Positions 19,648 to 29,102 of a stretch of DNA of 64,000 bases are shown here, piece by piece; the stretch's first letter is position 1, and every line of letters starts with the position of its first letter. Origin of the DNA: Bacteriovoracaceae bacterium (GTDB taxonomy: Bacteria > Bdellovibrionota > Bacteriovoracia > Bacteriovoracales > Bacteriovoracaceae); the NCBI GenBank assembly GCA_021737405.1, contig JAIPEG010000004.1:62001-126000 (forward strand). The letters are read 5' to 3'. The notes below the pieces were generated by a model. The model worked only from the letters and a program-made list of their open reading frames with translations. It ran no database searches and was not told the origin of the DNA. The translations under genes and the position numbers were made by a program.

Positions 19648-20316
19648 TCATCGAATCCGAATGAGAGAAAAATCATCTACTAATAAATCACTTGAACCCG
19701 AAAATTGAAAAAGAAGCCTTCCTGAATCAACGAGCGACGGAACTTCAAACTCGCCTGTTAAAGTGTGCCAGTTATTAATATCAGGCGTTGAAACGTTCAA
19801 GGTAACGCTTGTTCTGCCACTTGAGGTGCTTCCTTCGATAAAGGCAACTTCGAGTTCGCCTTCAGCTCTTCTGTTTCTGACATTTCTTGGAAGACGAATA
19901 AATGCTTGAACTCTGTAGCGAGCACCACTTGTTAAACTGAGCGTCGTTTTATTGCCTCCCGCAGGAAGAATCAACGTTTGCTCAGTTGCATCGAATAATC
20001 TTAATGATGATTGACCACTAAAGGCCGCGACATTGGTAACTTCATACTCTTGAGCTCTAGATCTTCTTCGACTTATCACTCTGAACTTTCGATTTGTTGT
20101 CGCTCGGTTTGAAGGGGGAGTTGTCGTAGTGGAGGCACTCTCAAAACTTGGATCAAAATCACTTAATAGGTTAGTATTTTGAAATCCTATTCCTATGAGG
20201 GGAATCTCTGAGAGTGTAGTCTCATTTTTCTTACTACAACTAAATAATGAATGTGTTGCGAATAGAATAGAGATAAGTATTAGCTTTTGTGTCGGTCTTT
20301 TCATGATTCTCTCCAA
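19648..20316 (-). CDS. hypothetical lipoprotein, beta-sandwich-like
   Basis: Signal with LFSCSK lipobox; GARYRVQAFIRLP...WHTLTGEFEVP resembles carbohydrate-binding/beta-sandwich repeats. Confidence 0.6.
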   Translation of the reverse strand: MERIMKRPTQKLILISILFATHSLFSCSKKNETTLSEIPLIGIGFQNTNLLSDFDPSFESASTTTTPPSNRATTNRKFRVISRRRSRAQEYEVTNVAAFSGQSSLRLFDATEQTLILPAGGNKTTLSLTSGARYRVQAFIRLPRNVRNRRAEGELEVAFIEGSTSSGRTSVTLNVSTPDINNWHTLTGEFEVPSLVDSGRLLFQFSGSSDLLVDDFSLIRIR

Positions 20317-20428
20317 TAATCCAGAGACTTTATTACCTAAGGCTTTGATTATTTGGCCTGAGATGGTAAATTTTCCACAGTAGAGCCAATTTGCACCAAT
20401 CAGCTAACTTGTTAAAAAGAGGATATAC

Positions 20429-20656
20429 ATGGCCAAATGTAAGTATTGCCAAAAAGACGTCACGTGGATGAAAGAGGGACGTAAGAATGTTCCCGTTGAA
20501 GGTGATGGTGGCATTCATAAGTGCGAGCAAATGGAGAACATGAGAAACTCTTTAAAAAAACTCGAGCCCAAAACTCTCTCCGCTGAAGAGATCGCTAAGT
20601 ACGAAAAAGCGATGAATGATAATGTGAAAGAAAAGGGAACAGGAAGAAAAAGCTAA
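20429..20656 (+). CDS. hypothetical small protein with CxxC motif
   Basis: MAKCKYCQKDVTWMKEGRKNVPVEGDGG. Confidence 0.6.
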   Translation: MAKCKYCQKDVTWMKEGRKNVPVEGDGGIHKCEQMENMRNSLKKLEPKTLSAEEIAKYEKAMNDNVKEKGTGRKS

Positions 20657-20688
20657 TCCTCCTCATTCGAATATGTTAAGTAGTTAAC

Positions 20689-21555
20689 ATGTTTCAAAAA
20701 GTTCATATTGAAATTTCTAATATCTGCAACGTTCAATGCTCTTTTTGTCCTGTGGTTGAGCGTCCAAAAGACATCATGTCTCTTTCAAAATTTGAAAAAA
20801 TTTTAAAAGAAGTGGTTCCGCTCACCAGAGATGTTTGTCTTCACCTGATGGGAGAGCCCCTGGCCCACCCTGAGATTAAAGAAATATTTGAAATATCTGA
20901 GACTGAAAACGCCAGTCTTCAAATAACTACAAATGGTCTTCTTATCAAAAAAATGAAGGAGATACTGTTAGGTTCTCCAGCTTTGCGACAAATCAATTTT
21001 TCCCTTCAGGCCTTTAAAGATAACTTTCCAGATCGACCAATTGAGAGTTACTTGGATCCTATTCGAGACTTTATCCTAGAGGCTTTTAAAAGTAGGCCGG
21101 ACTTATACATCAACTTGAGACTTTGGAATCATGGAGTTGAGAGTTTTTCTGAAAATGAAGACCTCATTCAATACTTTGAAACTCACTTAGGCTTTCAGAT
21201 GAAAAGGGAGGTGGACGTTTCAAATATAAAGAGTAAGAAGGTTTTTAAAGAGGGCCGCCTCTATTTTCACTTCGATAGCCGCTTCGATTGGCCTTCTCCT
21301 CACTTTCCTCCACAGGGAGAAAAGGGAACTTGTCAGGGCTTAAGGAATCATTTTGGTATTCATGCCGATGGCACCGTTGTTCCTTGCTGCTTGGATAAAG
21401 AGGCCATTATTAATCTTGGTAACTGTTTTGAAGAATCAGTAGAATCTATCTTAAATTCAAAAAGATCCCAGGCCATTAAAGAAGGTTTTGAAAATGGCCG
21501 CCTCGTGGAAGACCTTTGTCAAAAATGCACTTATATTAAGAGATTCAAAGTCTAA
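20689..21555 (+). CDS. radical SAM protein with SPASM-like C-terminus
   Basis: CNVQCSFCPVV (CxxxCxxC) and C-terminal CC.../CQKC cysteines. Confidence 0.88.
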   Translation: MFQKVHIEISNICNVQCSFCPVVERPKDIMSLSKFEKILKEVVPLTRDVCLHLMGEPLAHPEIKEIFEISETENASLQITTNGLLIKKMKEILLGSPALRQINFSLQAFKDNFPDRPIESYLDPIRDFILEAFKSRPDLYINLRLWNHGVESFSENEDLIQYFETHLGFQMKREVDVSNIKSKKVFKEGRLYFHFDSRFDWPSPHFPPQGEKGTCQGLRNHFGIHADGTVVPCCLDKEAIINLGNCFEESVESILNSKRSQAIKEGFENGRLVEDLCQKCTYIKRFKV

Positions 21556-21621
21556 AAGATTCTTTTGTTTTCAATTTAGCCTTTGATTTCATACCTGTGA
21601 TTAAGGAAAAGAGTCGATAAA

Positions 21622-21837
21622 GTGAATGCAAGTATAAAGAATGGCCGAGTGACTAAGTTTGGGTATGAAAACTTAGAGGGTGAGCTCCCTGAAAATGTCT
21701 CACAATGCATGAGTGATATTATCATAAATACAAATTTCCCTAAATTCGAAGAGTCCCTAGAGGTAAGGCAGCCCTTTAATTTCTATTCAAGGAAAAGAGA
21801 GAAAAAAAAGGTTGAGAAACCCAAGGGTAGTTCCTAA
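21622..21837 (+). CDS. hypothetical small protein
   Basis: ORF only. Confidence 0.4.
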   Translation: MNASIKNGRVTKFGYENLEGELPENVSQCMSDIIINTNFPKFEESLEVRQPFNFYSRKREKKKVEKPKGSS

Positions 21838-21971
21838 AAGTAACCTCGGCTTGAATCCTGGTTTTTTAATTTTGGGTACTCCCAAGATGCCTGTGACTTA
21901 CCTTTAGAACAATGCGAATTATGTTAATAACTTGGGATGATCTCAGAGACTTATCTAATATTAAAATCTCA

Positions 21972-22175
21972 TTATCGTTCATCTTTTTTAGTCAGCTTGT
22001 CGATTAGACAGATCTTTAACTGATCTTTCGTAATCAAAGGAACTTTAAATTTCTCTGAGAGTTTCTTGGCCAATGTAGTTTTTCCCGAGGCTGGTAATCC
22101 AATGACAATGATAAGTTTGGGGTTGGGCATATCTAATAATCCCTTAAACGAGTACACCCTCTTTTGCCAGGACAA
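21972..22175 (-). pseudogene. truncated P-loop kinase (AAA_33/zeta-like) fragment
   Basis: LIIVIGLPASGKTTLAKKLSEKFKVPLITKDQLK then early stop; only the N-terminal P-loop portion remains. Confidence 0.5.
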
Positions 22176-22210
22176 GAATCATAAGTAATTTCTATGGTAG
22201 TACTCCGCTC

Positions 22211-22723
22211 TTAAAACTCACAACTATATTGAGTCCAATAGATTCGTTCTCCCTTTTTGGTGTGGTTAAGGTAGACAATGGCTTCAGTCAACTCATGATC
22301 TTGGGATGTATTGGATCTCTCTAGCAGAATTTCAATTTGGTGGTCGGCATCAACCTTTTTTGAAAATATACCGGCCTTTCTTCGGTAAATTCCCACTTGT
22401 CTAAGTCTCTCATAAAGAAAGAGTCCGCCTTTAAAAGTTTTAAGATTGGCTCCAGCTAAATTTGCCGTTATTTTCTTAGGCTTATCGAGGTTATCTATAC
22501 TCAATAAGCAGTTACGATTTATTGGTTTTTGAATTCTTTGGCATTTTAAATCACGGTCTTTATCCGATGTGAAAACTCCAGCTTCTTTCTTTTGACTGCA
22601 ATTTTCAACAAGAGTGATTTGCCCTTCTATTGAATCCTTGGCATTAACCTGACCCCATTGGAGTGAGAGGATGAGGGTCATTAAAGCGAATGAGATCTTT
22701 TGGTTGGAAATTTTCACGTACAA
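22211..22723 (-). CDS. hypothetical exported protein
   Basis: N-terminal hydrophobic segment, cysteine-containing mature part. Confidence 0.6.
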   Translation of the reverse strand: MYVKISNQKISFALMTLILSLQWGQVNAKDSIEGQITLVENCSQKKEAGVFTSDKDRDLKCQRIQKPINRNCLLSIDNLDKPKKITANLAGANLKTFKGGLFLYERLRQVGIYRRKAGIFSKKVDADHQIEILLERSNTSQDHELTEAIVYLNHTKKGERIYWTQYSCEF

Positions 22724-23109
22724 GCTCCTTGGGTTTCGATTAATACTTTAATTGAAATATCCTGGTGAAAGGGGACTTTGAGTAATTTTTACGGTGTGTT
22801 AGGTTTTTATACGATTTCAATATGAATTAAATAATTGAGTTTTTGGGCCACTTTAATGAAGTTGCTTCTGAATAGGATTCTCCAGAGAAAGTTGAAAAAA
22901 TGAAGAACCTGGCAGGCATGGTGTGAGCAATTTTTTTGGGGGTGAACTTTAAGCATAACCAAGGTGGTTCTGACAGAGAAAAATGTTTGCAGCAGGTAAT
23001 TATCTAACCATCTGAATTTACTTAGTCTAAAGAAATTTAGGATCAGTATTTTCTTAAAAATATTACACTGCGCATCATTGTGGGGCAGCATTTATGGTAC
23101 TGAAATGTC

Positions 23110-25245
23110 ATGAAAAACCCACTCATGATATCGGCACTAGCACTCCTCGTATTCTCATGTGCTAAAAAAGAGTCTCCAGTCATTATCAAAAATGAGGAGA
23201 TCGTTCCCACTCGTTTTGATTCTGAGACTGCAGTTAGCACGATTCAGACAACTTCTACCGATTCTCTAAGTTCTGTGGTCGACCAGGTTTTTCTTAATAC
23301 TCAGGATGGCTTTGACTGGAAAAATTTTTGGAACACTCTTAACTGGCAAGGCCACTCCAAAAACGATGGTGAGGGCAAGGAATTGGCACGCCTTTTAGAT
23401 TTAGGCCGCCACTCTTGTAAGTCCTCTGATTCCCAAGCCTTTGTTGGCTTCTTTAATAAGGCCAGCTTGGATTATCAAAAAACTGTTAAGGCAGAGCTCG
23501 TAGAGAAGATCTACGATCATTACATTTGGTGTGGAACAGTTATTCCTGATTCTGTTCTTTATCAAGGCCTTGAATTACAAAACGAGGCCAAGAGAAAAGA
23601 TCTCGCTTATTTAGAAAAATACATGCGCCTTAATCCAGCTCCAAGTGCAGAACAGCTTCAGAAGATTTCGGACAACTTTATTAAGGACATCTCCATTGAG
23701 CAAAAGGTACCAACTTACCAGCTTTTAAAAGGGGTGAAGGACTATTCTCGTCTAACTCCAGCAGTATTTGCTGATACGGATACTTCGTTGATACTAAATA
23801 ACCAAGCTCTTGTTAATTTGGAAACGGGTGACTTTATTGATATTGCCGCGGCCTTTCGTTGGGAAGTGGTCAATAAGTCTCATGAAAATACCAAGAGACT
23901 CTTTGGTGTTTATCAAAGTCATCATCAAAAAACGTTACTTCCCTTTGAGCGGGCCAACCTTTTGCGTTCTCAGTGGGAGCTGATTAAATCCGCTGAAGCC
24001 GCTGGTCAAAATGGTCTCGAGTTACTTGGTCTTCTGGAAAGTTTTGCCTCTGAACTGTTTAAAAGTTTTGGTGCTGTTGAGAGCTATCTTCCCATAAGCT
24101 CGCTCCTTTATCGCTTTGGAGCTGAAATGAAAGGGAACAAGATGGATCAGGGCAATGATACTCACTCTGCCCTTGAAGAGCTTCTCCTTTTGAGAGGCAA
24201 TCTTCAGGTAGAAGAGAACTTAACAAAGGCCAATGAATCGTTAGCGAGATTTTGTAAAACTCTCTCTGGAATTGGTGTGACAACGAAAAGTATTAATAAT
24301 ACCAGTGAGCTTAAAGCACTTGGTTGTTATAAGTACAGAGGGAGCGCTAATCTAACCATCAATAATTCCCTTATGATGGGGATATTCTCCGCCATAATTA
24401 CAAATGGTCAGTCCATAGAAGTGACTCATCCCCAGGCAACTCTCTCTTTGGTTAACCTCACTCAAAAGAAAAAAGATGCTGACATTGATGAAGTTGAAAC
24501 AGAGAAGAAATATAACACACTGGCCATTCCTTTGATTGTAGGAATTAAACCTTTAAAAGACACTCCTAAGTTTAAGGCCGGTGCCACTTACTACATGAGT
24601 CTTTATCATCTTTATAGAGATGGCCGAGACCTTACTCCTGGACTTGAAGGGGTAGCGAAACCTGAAAAAGGTTATGCTGGTGGCAACCTTACCCTTATGG
24701 CCCAGCAAAGAAATCATCCTCATTTAAAGTTTATTTCCCAAGGGGGAATTGGTCAGATCGCGGCACCTTCGAAGGTCGGTGGTCTTGGTGTCGATTTTTC
24801 TTACGAAGAATATAAGGTAAAGAAATGGGTACGTTCATTCGCTGGAAATAATAATTTCTATCTTTCTGATAGTCGAAAAACCAAAAGAAATCTTGAAGAG
24901 CTTGCTGCTGCGGCAACGAACGATGAAAACTTTATTAACGTTTACATCGACCCTGAGTATTTAGATGTTATTGAGCCTGAGATGAAAGAAGTCATTTTAA
25001 GTGGCGTTGAAGAGATTATTGAATCCGAAGGTCTTATGGATGTGGACACTGTAAGTGTTCTTGAAATTTTAGCAAGAAGAAGTGTTCGTAAGGCCCTCGA
25101 AACAGCAAGTAGTGCAGCCTATGGAGACAAATTGACTGACCTTATGCCTGAACTTGCAACAGAGCTTGTTATTGAGCAAGGTCCAATTGGTTTAACTTAT
25201 GACAATGGTGAGCAAGGAGAAAATGGTGAAATTCTTTATCGCTAG
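23110..25245 (+). CDS. large lipoprotein, first gene of envelope operon
   Basis: MKNPLMISALALLVFSCAKK lipobox; overlapping start of the next gene. Confidence 0.8.
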   Translation: MKNPLMISALALLVFSCAKKESPVIIKNEEIVPTRFDSETAVSTIQTTSTDSLSSVVDQVFLNTQDGFDWKNFWNTLNWQGHSKNDGEGKELARLLDLGRHSCKSSDSQAFVGFFNKASLDYQKTVKAELVEKIYDHYIWCGTVIPDSVLYQGLELQNEAKRKDLAYLEKYMRLNPAPSAEQLQKISDNFIKDISIEQKVPTYQLLKGVKDYSRLTPAVFADTDTSLILNNQALVNLETGDFIDIAAAFRWEVVNKSHENTKRLFGVYQSHHQKTLLPFERANLLRSQWELIKSAEAAGQNGLELLGLLESFASELFKSFGAVESYLPISSLLYRFGAEMKGNKMDQGNDTHSALEELLLLRGNLQVEENLTKANESLARFCKTLSGIGVTTKSINNTSELKALGCYKYRGSANLTINNSLMMGIFSAIITNGQSIEVTHPQATLSLVNLTQKKKDADIDEVETEKKYNTLAIPLIVGIKPLKDTPKFKAGATYYMSLYHLYRDGRDLTPGLEGVAKPEKGYAGGNLTLMAQQRNHPHLKFISQGGIGQIAAPSKVGGLGVDFSYEEYKVKKWVRSFAGNNNFYLSDSRKTKRNLEELAAAATNDENFINVYIDPEYLDVIEPEMKEVILSGVEEIIESEGLMDVDTVSVLEILARRSVRKALETASSAAYGDKLTDLMPELATELVIEQGPIGLTYDNGEQGENGEILYR

Positions 25246-27034
25246 TATAGCTCTTGCTTTTTCACCCCTTGCGCTCTCGTCGGAGCGTGGATTTTTTGGC
25301 CAAGAAGTAGAGCCGGCCAAGGTTGTGACAATTAATGGGCTTACTCTTAAGAGTGATGCTCTTATCCGCGCAGATAAAGTCATTATTGCAGGACAAATTG
25401 AAACGCTTGGTCATCGCTTAGAGATCGATGCCCGTGTGATTGAAAGTAAAATTGAACTCGATATTATTGGTTTCACAAAGGCAGCGCCTAAAATGACCTT
25501 TATTCCGGAGCCAATTCTTACTGTGCCTGGAAAAGCCGGCCTATCTGGAATTCATGGCCTAAAAGGTTCACGTGGTAACCAGGGAACAACAGGTAAAGAA
25601 GGAATCGCGGGACGCCAAGACTCGAAAGTAATCATTATCTCTGCTCAAAAAATAATTGGAACCCTGGACATCAATGGCAATGGTCAAAAAGGCGGCCAGG
25701 GAGGCAAAGGAGGAAATGGTGGCCAAGGAGGCGATGGTGGTGACGGTCGAAAGGGTGATGCCAACTCTGAATGGTATGGATATACAGGAGGAACACCTGG
25801 TGGTAACGCTGGTGAAGGTGGAAATGCAGGACTTGGCGGCAATGGCGGTCGTGGAGGCCGGGGTGGAAACAACATTCCTGTAATCGTTAATACTCCTCAA
25901 GAAATTTTAAGAACTTCAGTTAAGGTAACTTCAAACCTAGGTGAGCCAGGTGTAGGCGGAGAGGTTGGAGAATATGGTGCTGTCGGAAACCCTGGAAACC
26001 CAGGTGGTGGTGATACAACAGGTGACCTGTGGTGGGAGCACTCAGTACCAGGTGGAAGTGGTGCTAGTAAAGGGAGCATCGGCGAATCAAAAGAAGACAA
26101 GGTTAAGAGAAAGGGACCTAAAGGTCATATGACAGAAGCTCCTCATGTTAAGCCTCTACTTGATGACACCAGAGAAATAGCTGTCTTAAAGAAACAGATT
26201 GATTCAAACGCTATAAACCTCAACCTTCTTCGTTATCAAAACAAGGCGCTCCTTGAGATGATTGGCTACTTAAGTGGGCGAGTGACGTCACAAGTGGCTC
26301 AGATGGATCCCGTTATGTTGCTCCTTATGATGGAGGCCTATACTGAAGCTGATGCCAATTTCGTAGAGAACATGCGGGACTTTGTCAGCGTTGAATATCT
26401 TGAGGAAATTAAGGAATCCATTGAGGCGTCGGAAGAGGACGAAACCAAGGAGCGACTTGGAGAACTTCTTAATGACACCAATTTATTGCTTGGTCTCCTC
26501 GATGGGGTCTTGGCCAAAGATTTTCAAAAAGTTGAAAAGAGTTTAGAGAAGCTTTTTAATAGGTCGTCTTTCTCACTGGTTGATGCTGTCGATTCATTAG
26601 GTGACTTGTGCCTCGATTATCTTTCTCTTGAAAAGTTACGCTTTCCAGGACTAACCCCTAACTTTTTAGGCTCTCCCGTTTGTAAGAAGAATGGGGTTGT
26701 GGCCCTCAGAAATGACATTTTTGCAGAAATTCGTATTAATGAACCTTACCTTCCTACACTTTTTCCTGATTACTTAAAAGGAGGAGTTTCTCTTGAGGTT
26801 ATTGGTAACCTTCCAGACAGAGGACCTAGTAATATTCCTTTTATTAATACTGTTGTCATTAACAACCAAAGACTTGATAACGACCAATATCAGGTTTCTT
26901 TAAATCAAAGAAAAGAACAGGCCTCTATTCTCTCTTACGACGTGGCCCTTAAAGAAAAACCTAGCGAAGAAGATCTGATCAATAATTATAAAATTATTCT
27001 TGGCGTTGGCCTTCACTACCAAGGCGCTCGCTAA
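25223..27034 (+). CDS. exported protein with collagen-like GXY and Gly-rich segments
   Basis: Signal MVKFFIASIALAFSPLALS; GKAGLSGIHGLKGSRGNQGTTGKEGIAGRQ and GEPGVGGEVGEYGAVGNPGNPGGG. Confidence 0.8.
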   Translation: MVKFFIASIALAFSPLALSSERGFFGQEVEPAKVVTINGLTLKSDALIRADKVIIAGQIETLGHRLEIDARVIESKIELDIIGFTKAAPKMTFIPEPILTVPGKAGLSGIHGLKGSRGNQGTTGKEGIAGRQDSKVIIISAQKIIGTLDINGNGQKGGQGGKGGNGGQGGDGGDGRKGDANSEWYGYTGGTPGGNAGEGGNAGLGGNGGRGGRGGNNIPVIVNTPQEILRTSVKVTSNLGEPGVGGEVGEYGAVGNPGNPGGGDTTGDLWWEHSVPGGSGASKGSIGESKEDKVKRKGPKGHMTEAPHVKPLLDDTREIAVLKKQIDSNAINLNLLRYQNKALLEMIGYLSGRVTSQVAQMDPVMLLLMMEAYTEADANFVENMRDFVSVEYLEEIKESIEASEEDETKERLGELLNDTNLLLGLLDGVLAKDFQKVEKSLEKLFNRSSFSLVDAVDSLGDLCLDYLSLEKLRFPGLTPNFLGSPVCKKNGVVALRNDIFAEIRINEPYLPTLFPDYLKGGVSLEVIGNLPDRGPSNIPFINTVVINNQRLDNDQYQVSLNQRKEQASILSYDVALKEKPSEEDLINNYKIILGVGLHYQGAR

Positions 27035-28314
27035 TGAAGTGGCTTCTTTTGTGTTTTCTCTTTATTACATCCACATTTGCTGATCAGTATGATGATGCTC
27101 TAAGAGACATTAAAAAAGCATTGGAGGAAAACCATAAGATCTATAAAGCGGGGATGGAGAAATCTCAAAAGTCTCGTTTAGAGAACTTCTTTTACTTGCG
27201 TGATAACGCTAGACAGGTACTTCTTCAAAGTATTTATGAGACGGCCATTGATAAAACAACCTTTCTTAATGAACTCATCTCAAACCTAGAGGAAGTCAAC
27301 GTTTCTCAAGAAGAAAAGTTGTACAGACTTTTAATCGTAAAAGATGCTCTCGACACTCACCTCTATCAGATGGAAAAGGATTTAGAGAATATCAATAAGG
27401 TTTCAAATAGTGTTGGTGCTCAGTGTAGCGAGGATTTTAACACTAAGATTAGTTCTAAATATGACCCGATGGTCATTTACGCTATTCCAACCATTGAACA
27501 AACAACTGAAGGACTTCCCAAGTACAATGTCTCTTTTGGGGTTAACCTTAGTTACAACATTGATAGTAATTCTATGGGCTATAGTCCCCAGTCGCCGTCG
27601 CAAGAATACGATGACGATAATAAAAACTTGGTTGTCTACGGCGGAGCAGCCATTGCTCAGGGAGTGGCCTGTTTCTTTGGAGAATGTACTGGTTATACCT
27701 TTATGATTGCTACCGCAGCTTTAGGCCTTATCTATGATATTTTTGCGGCCCTAGTAGATGGTGACAGAAGAGATGAGTTTAAAGACCAAGTGGGCAAGGC
27801 CTTCGCTGCAGCCAATGAAAATATTATTCAAGTTCATCGGGATCTCTTAGCAAAGAACCCAGAGCATATTAAGGCGATTTGTGACAAAATTGATTTGGAA
27901 TTAACCAAGAATAGTGTGGCCCGGTATCAAAACACTCAAGGCCAGATCGTTGGGAAGTTTCAAAAGACTCAAAAAAATTTGCAGGAAAAGGAAGAAGAGT
28001 TAATTCGTCTGATAAATCTTGACCGTCAACTACTTCTTAAAATGTTTGGGGAAAAACGCCAGCTCTTTCTTAAAAAGTATAAAAATTCTCTCAATGAGGC
28101 TAGAGAGGTTTATGCTCAAAATGGCCAAAGAATTTTCAAGTATTTTCAAGAAACTATTTTTCCTGAGTATCAGAGACTGAAGACTCTTAAGTCTACGGAC
28201 CGTCTGAAGCAAAAATATATTTTATTAAGAGCAATTGTTAATGGGGATGTCATGTTTGGTGAAAACTTCACTTGGCTAGCCCTAAGAAAAACAATTGAGG
28301 GGAAAGTCCAATGA
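27034..28314 (+). CDS. exported coiled-coil protein with internal hydrophobic segment
   Basis: Signal MKWLLLCFLFITSTFA; long charged helices. Confidence 0.7.
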   Translation: MKWLLLCFLFITSTFADQYDDALRDIKKALEENHKIYKAGMEKSQKSRLENFFYLRDNARQVLLQSIYETAIDKTTFLNELISNLEEVNVSQEEKLYRLLIVKDALDTHLYQMEKDLENINKVSNSVGAQCSEDFNTKISSKYDPMVIYAIPTIEQTTEGLPKYNVSFGVNLSYNIDSNSMGYSPQSPSQEYDDDNKNLVVYGGAAIAQGVACFFGECTGYTFMIATAALGLIYDIFAALVDGDRRDEFKDQVGKAFAAANENIIQVHRDLLAKNPEHIKAICDKIDLELTKNSVARYQNTQGQIVGKFQKTQKNLQEKEEELIRLINLDRQLLLKMFGEKRQLFLKKYKNSLNEAREVYAQNGQRIFKYFQETIFPEYQRLKTLKSTDRLKQKYILLRAIVNGDVMFGENFTWLALRKTIEGKVQ

Positions 28315-29102
28315 GAGTTTTAACCCTTGTTCTCCTTCTGTCCCTAACTTCAAGAGCTTTTGCAAAAGAGTTTTTTATCCAAATTAAAAACGTAAAATAC
28401 ACTCTTGAAGTTATTCCTGAGGTCCACGGTATCGCAACAGATGCCTTTGTTGATCTTCAAAACATGGGAAAAAGTGAAATCCTTAAAGAATCAGTCGAAG
28501 GAATAGTGACGAACTTTAACAGCTACCAAAGTGATGATGACTCTAGTGATAACCAGGTGGTAGGTGATGTTAATACTGACGTTACTGAGGTACATGACGC
28601 GGATAAGTTTTTGTCATGCCTAATTGATGTTAGTGAATTCTTGACCGTAAAAAAAGTAAGAAAGTCCAAGGCCATTGAAGACACCTTGGCCGATACTTTT
28701 CTTGTAAAAAAGAGAGGTCTCAACAATGGGCTATGCTCTAGTCATTTAGGGGAGAGTTTTAATTTTATCGATGATGATTCTCTCCTGTTGGTGATTCAGG
28801 TTAAGAAAAAACTCTCAAATGTTGAATTTGAAAAGTTTTTTAGCTCCTTCTTAAAGAGTAAAGAAAAGCAAAAAGATATGAACAAGTACCTTGCCTACGA
28901 AATGATGGTTTCCGAGTGTGCCTTTGATGTCCTCTTAAATGGTAAACAACATATTGACTTTAATGCTTATAAAGAAAGGCTAATCGCTGAAGTTAAGGCA
29001 TCAGAGTCTCTCTTTGAAGAAAAATACAAAGCTCAAAATCACCTTTTTGAGGTCAAACCAACGACAGATAAATTAGTGAAGACCATTGAGGAGCTTGAAT
29101 GA
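28311..29102 (+). CDS. exported hypothetical protein
   Basis: Signal MRVLTLVLLLSLTSRAFA; overlaps neighbours by 4 nt. Confidence 0.7.
   Translation: MRVLTLVLLLSLTSRAFAKEFFIQIKNVKYTLEVIPEVHGIATDAFVDLQNMGKSEILKESVEGIVTNFNSYQSDDDSSDNQVVGDVNTDVTEVHDADKFLSCLIDVSEFLTVKKVRKSKAIEDTLADTFLVKKRGLNNGLCSSHLGESFNFIDDDSLLLVIQVKKKLSNVEFEKFFSSFLKSKEKQKDMNKYLAYEMMVSECAFDVLLNGKQHIDFNAYKERLIAEVKASESLFEEKYKAQNHLFEVKPTTDKLVKTIEELE

Noticed and set aside
22807-23240. Minus-strand ORFs 22807-23091 and 23043-23240
   Set aside because: Overlap the promoter/start region of the envelope operon, with no recognisable domain or SD.
25568-26100. Overlapping and antisense ORFs rich in Pro/Ser (25568-25900, 25684-25875, 25897-26100)
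   Set aside because: Artefacts of Gly-codon-rich sense sequence in the collagen-like gene.
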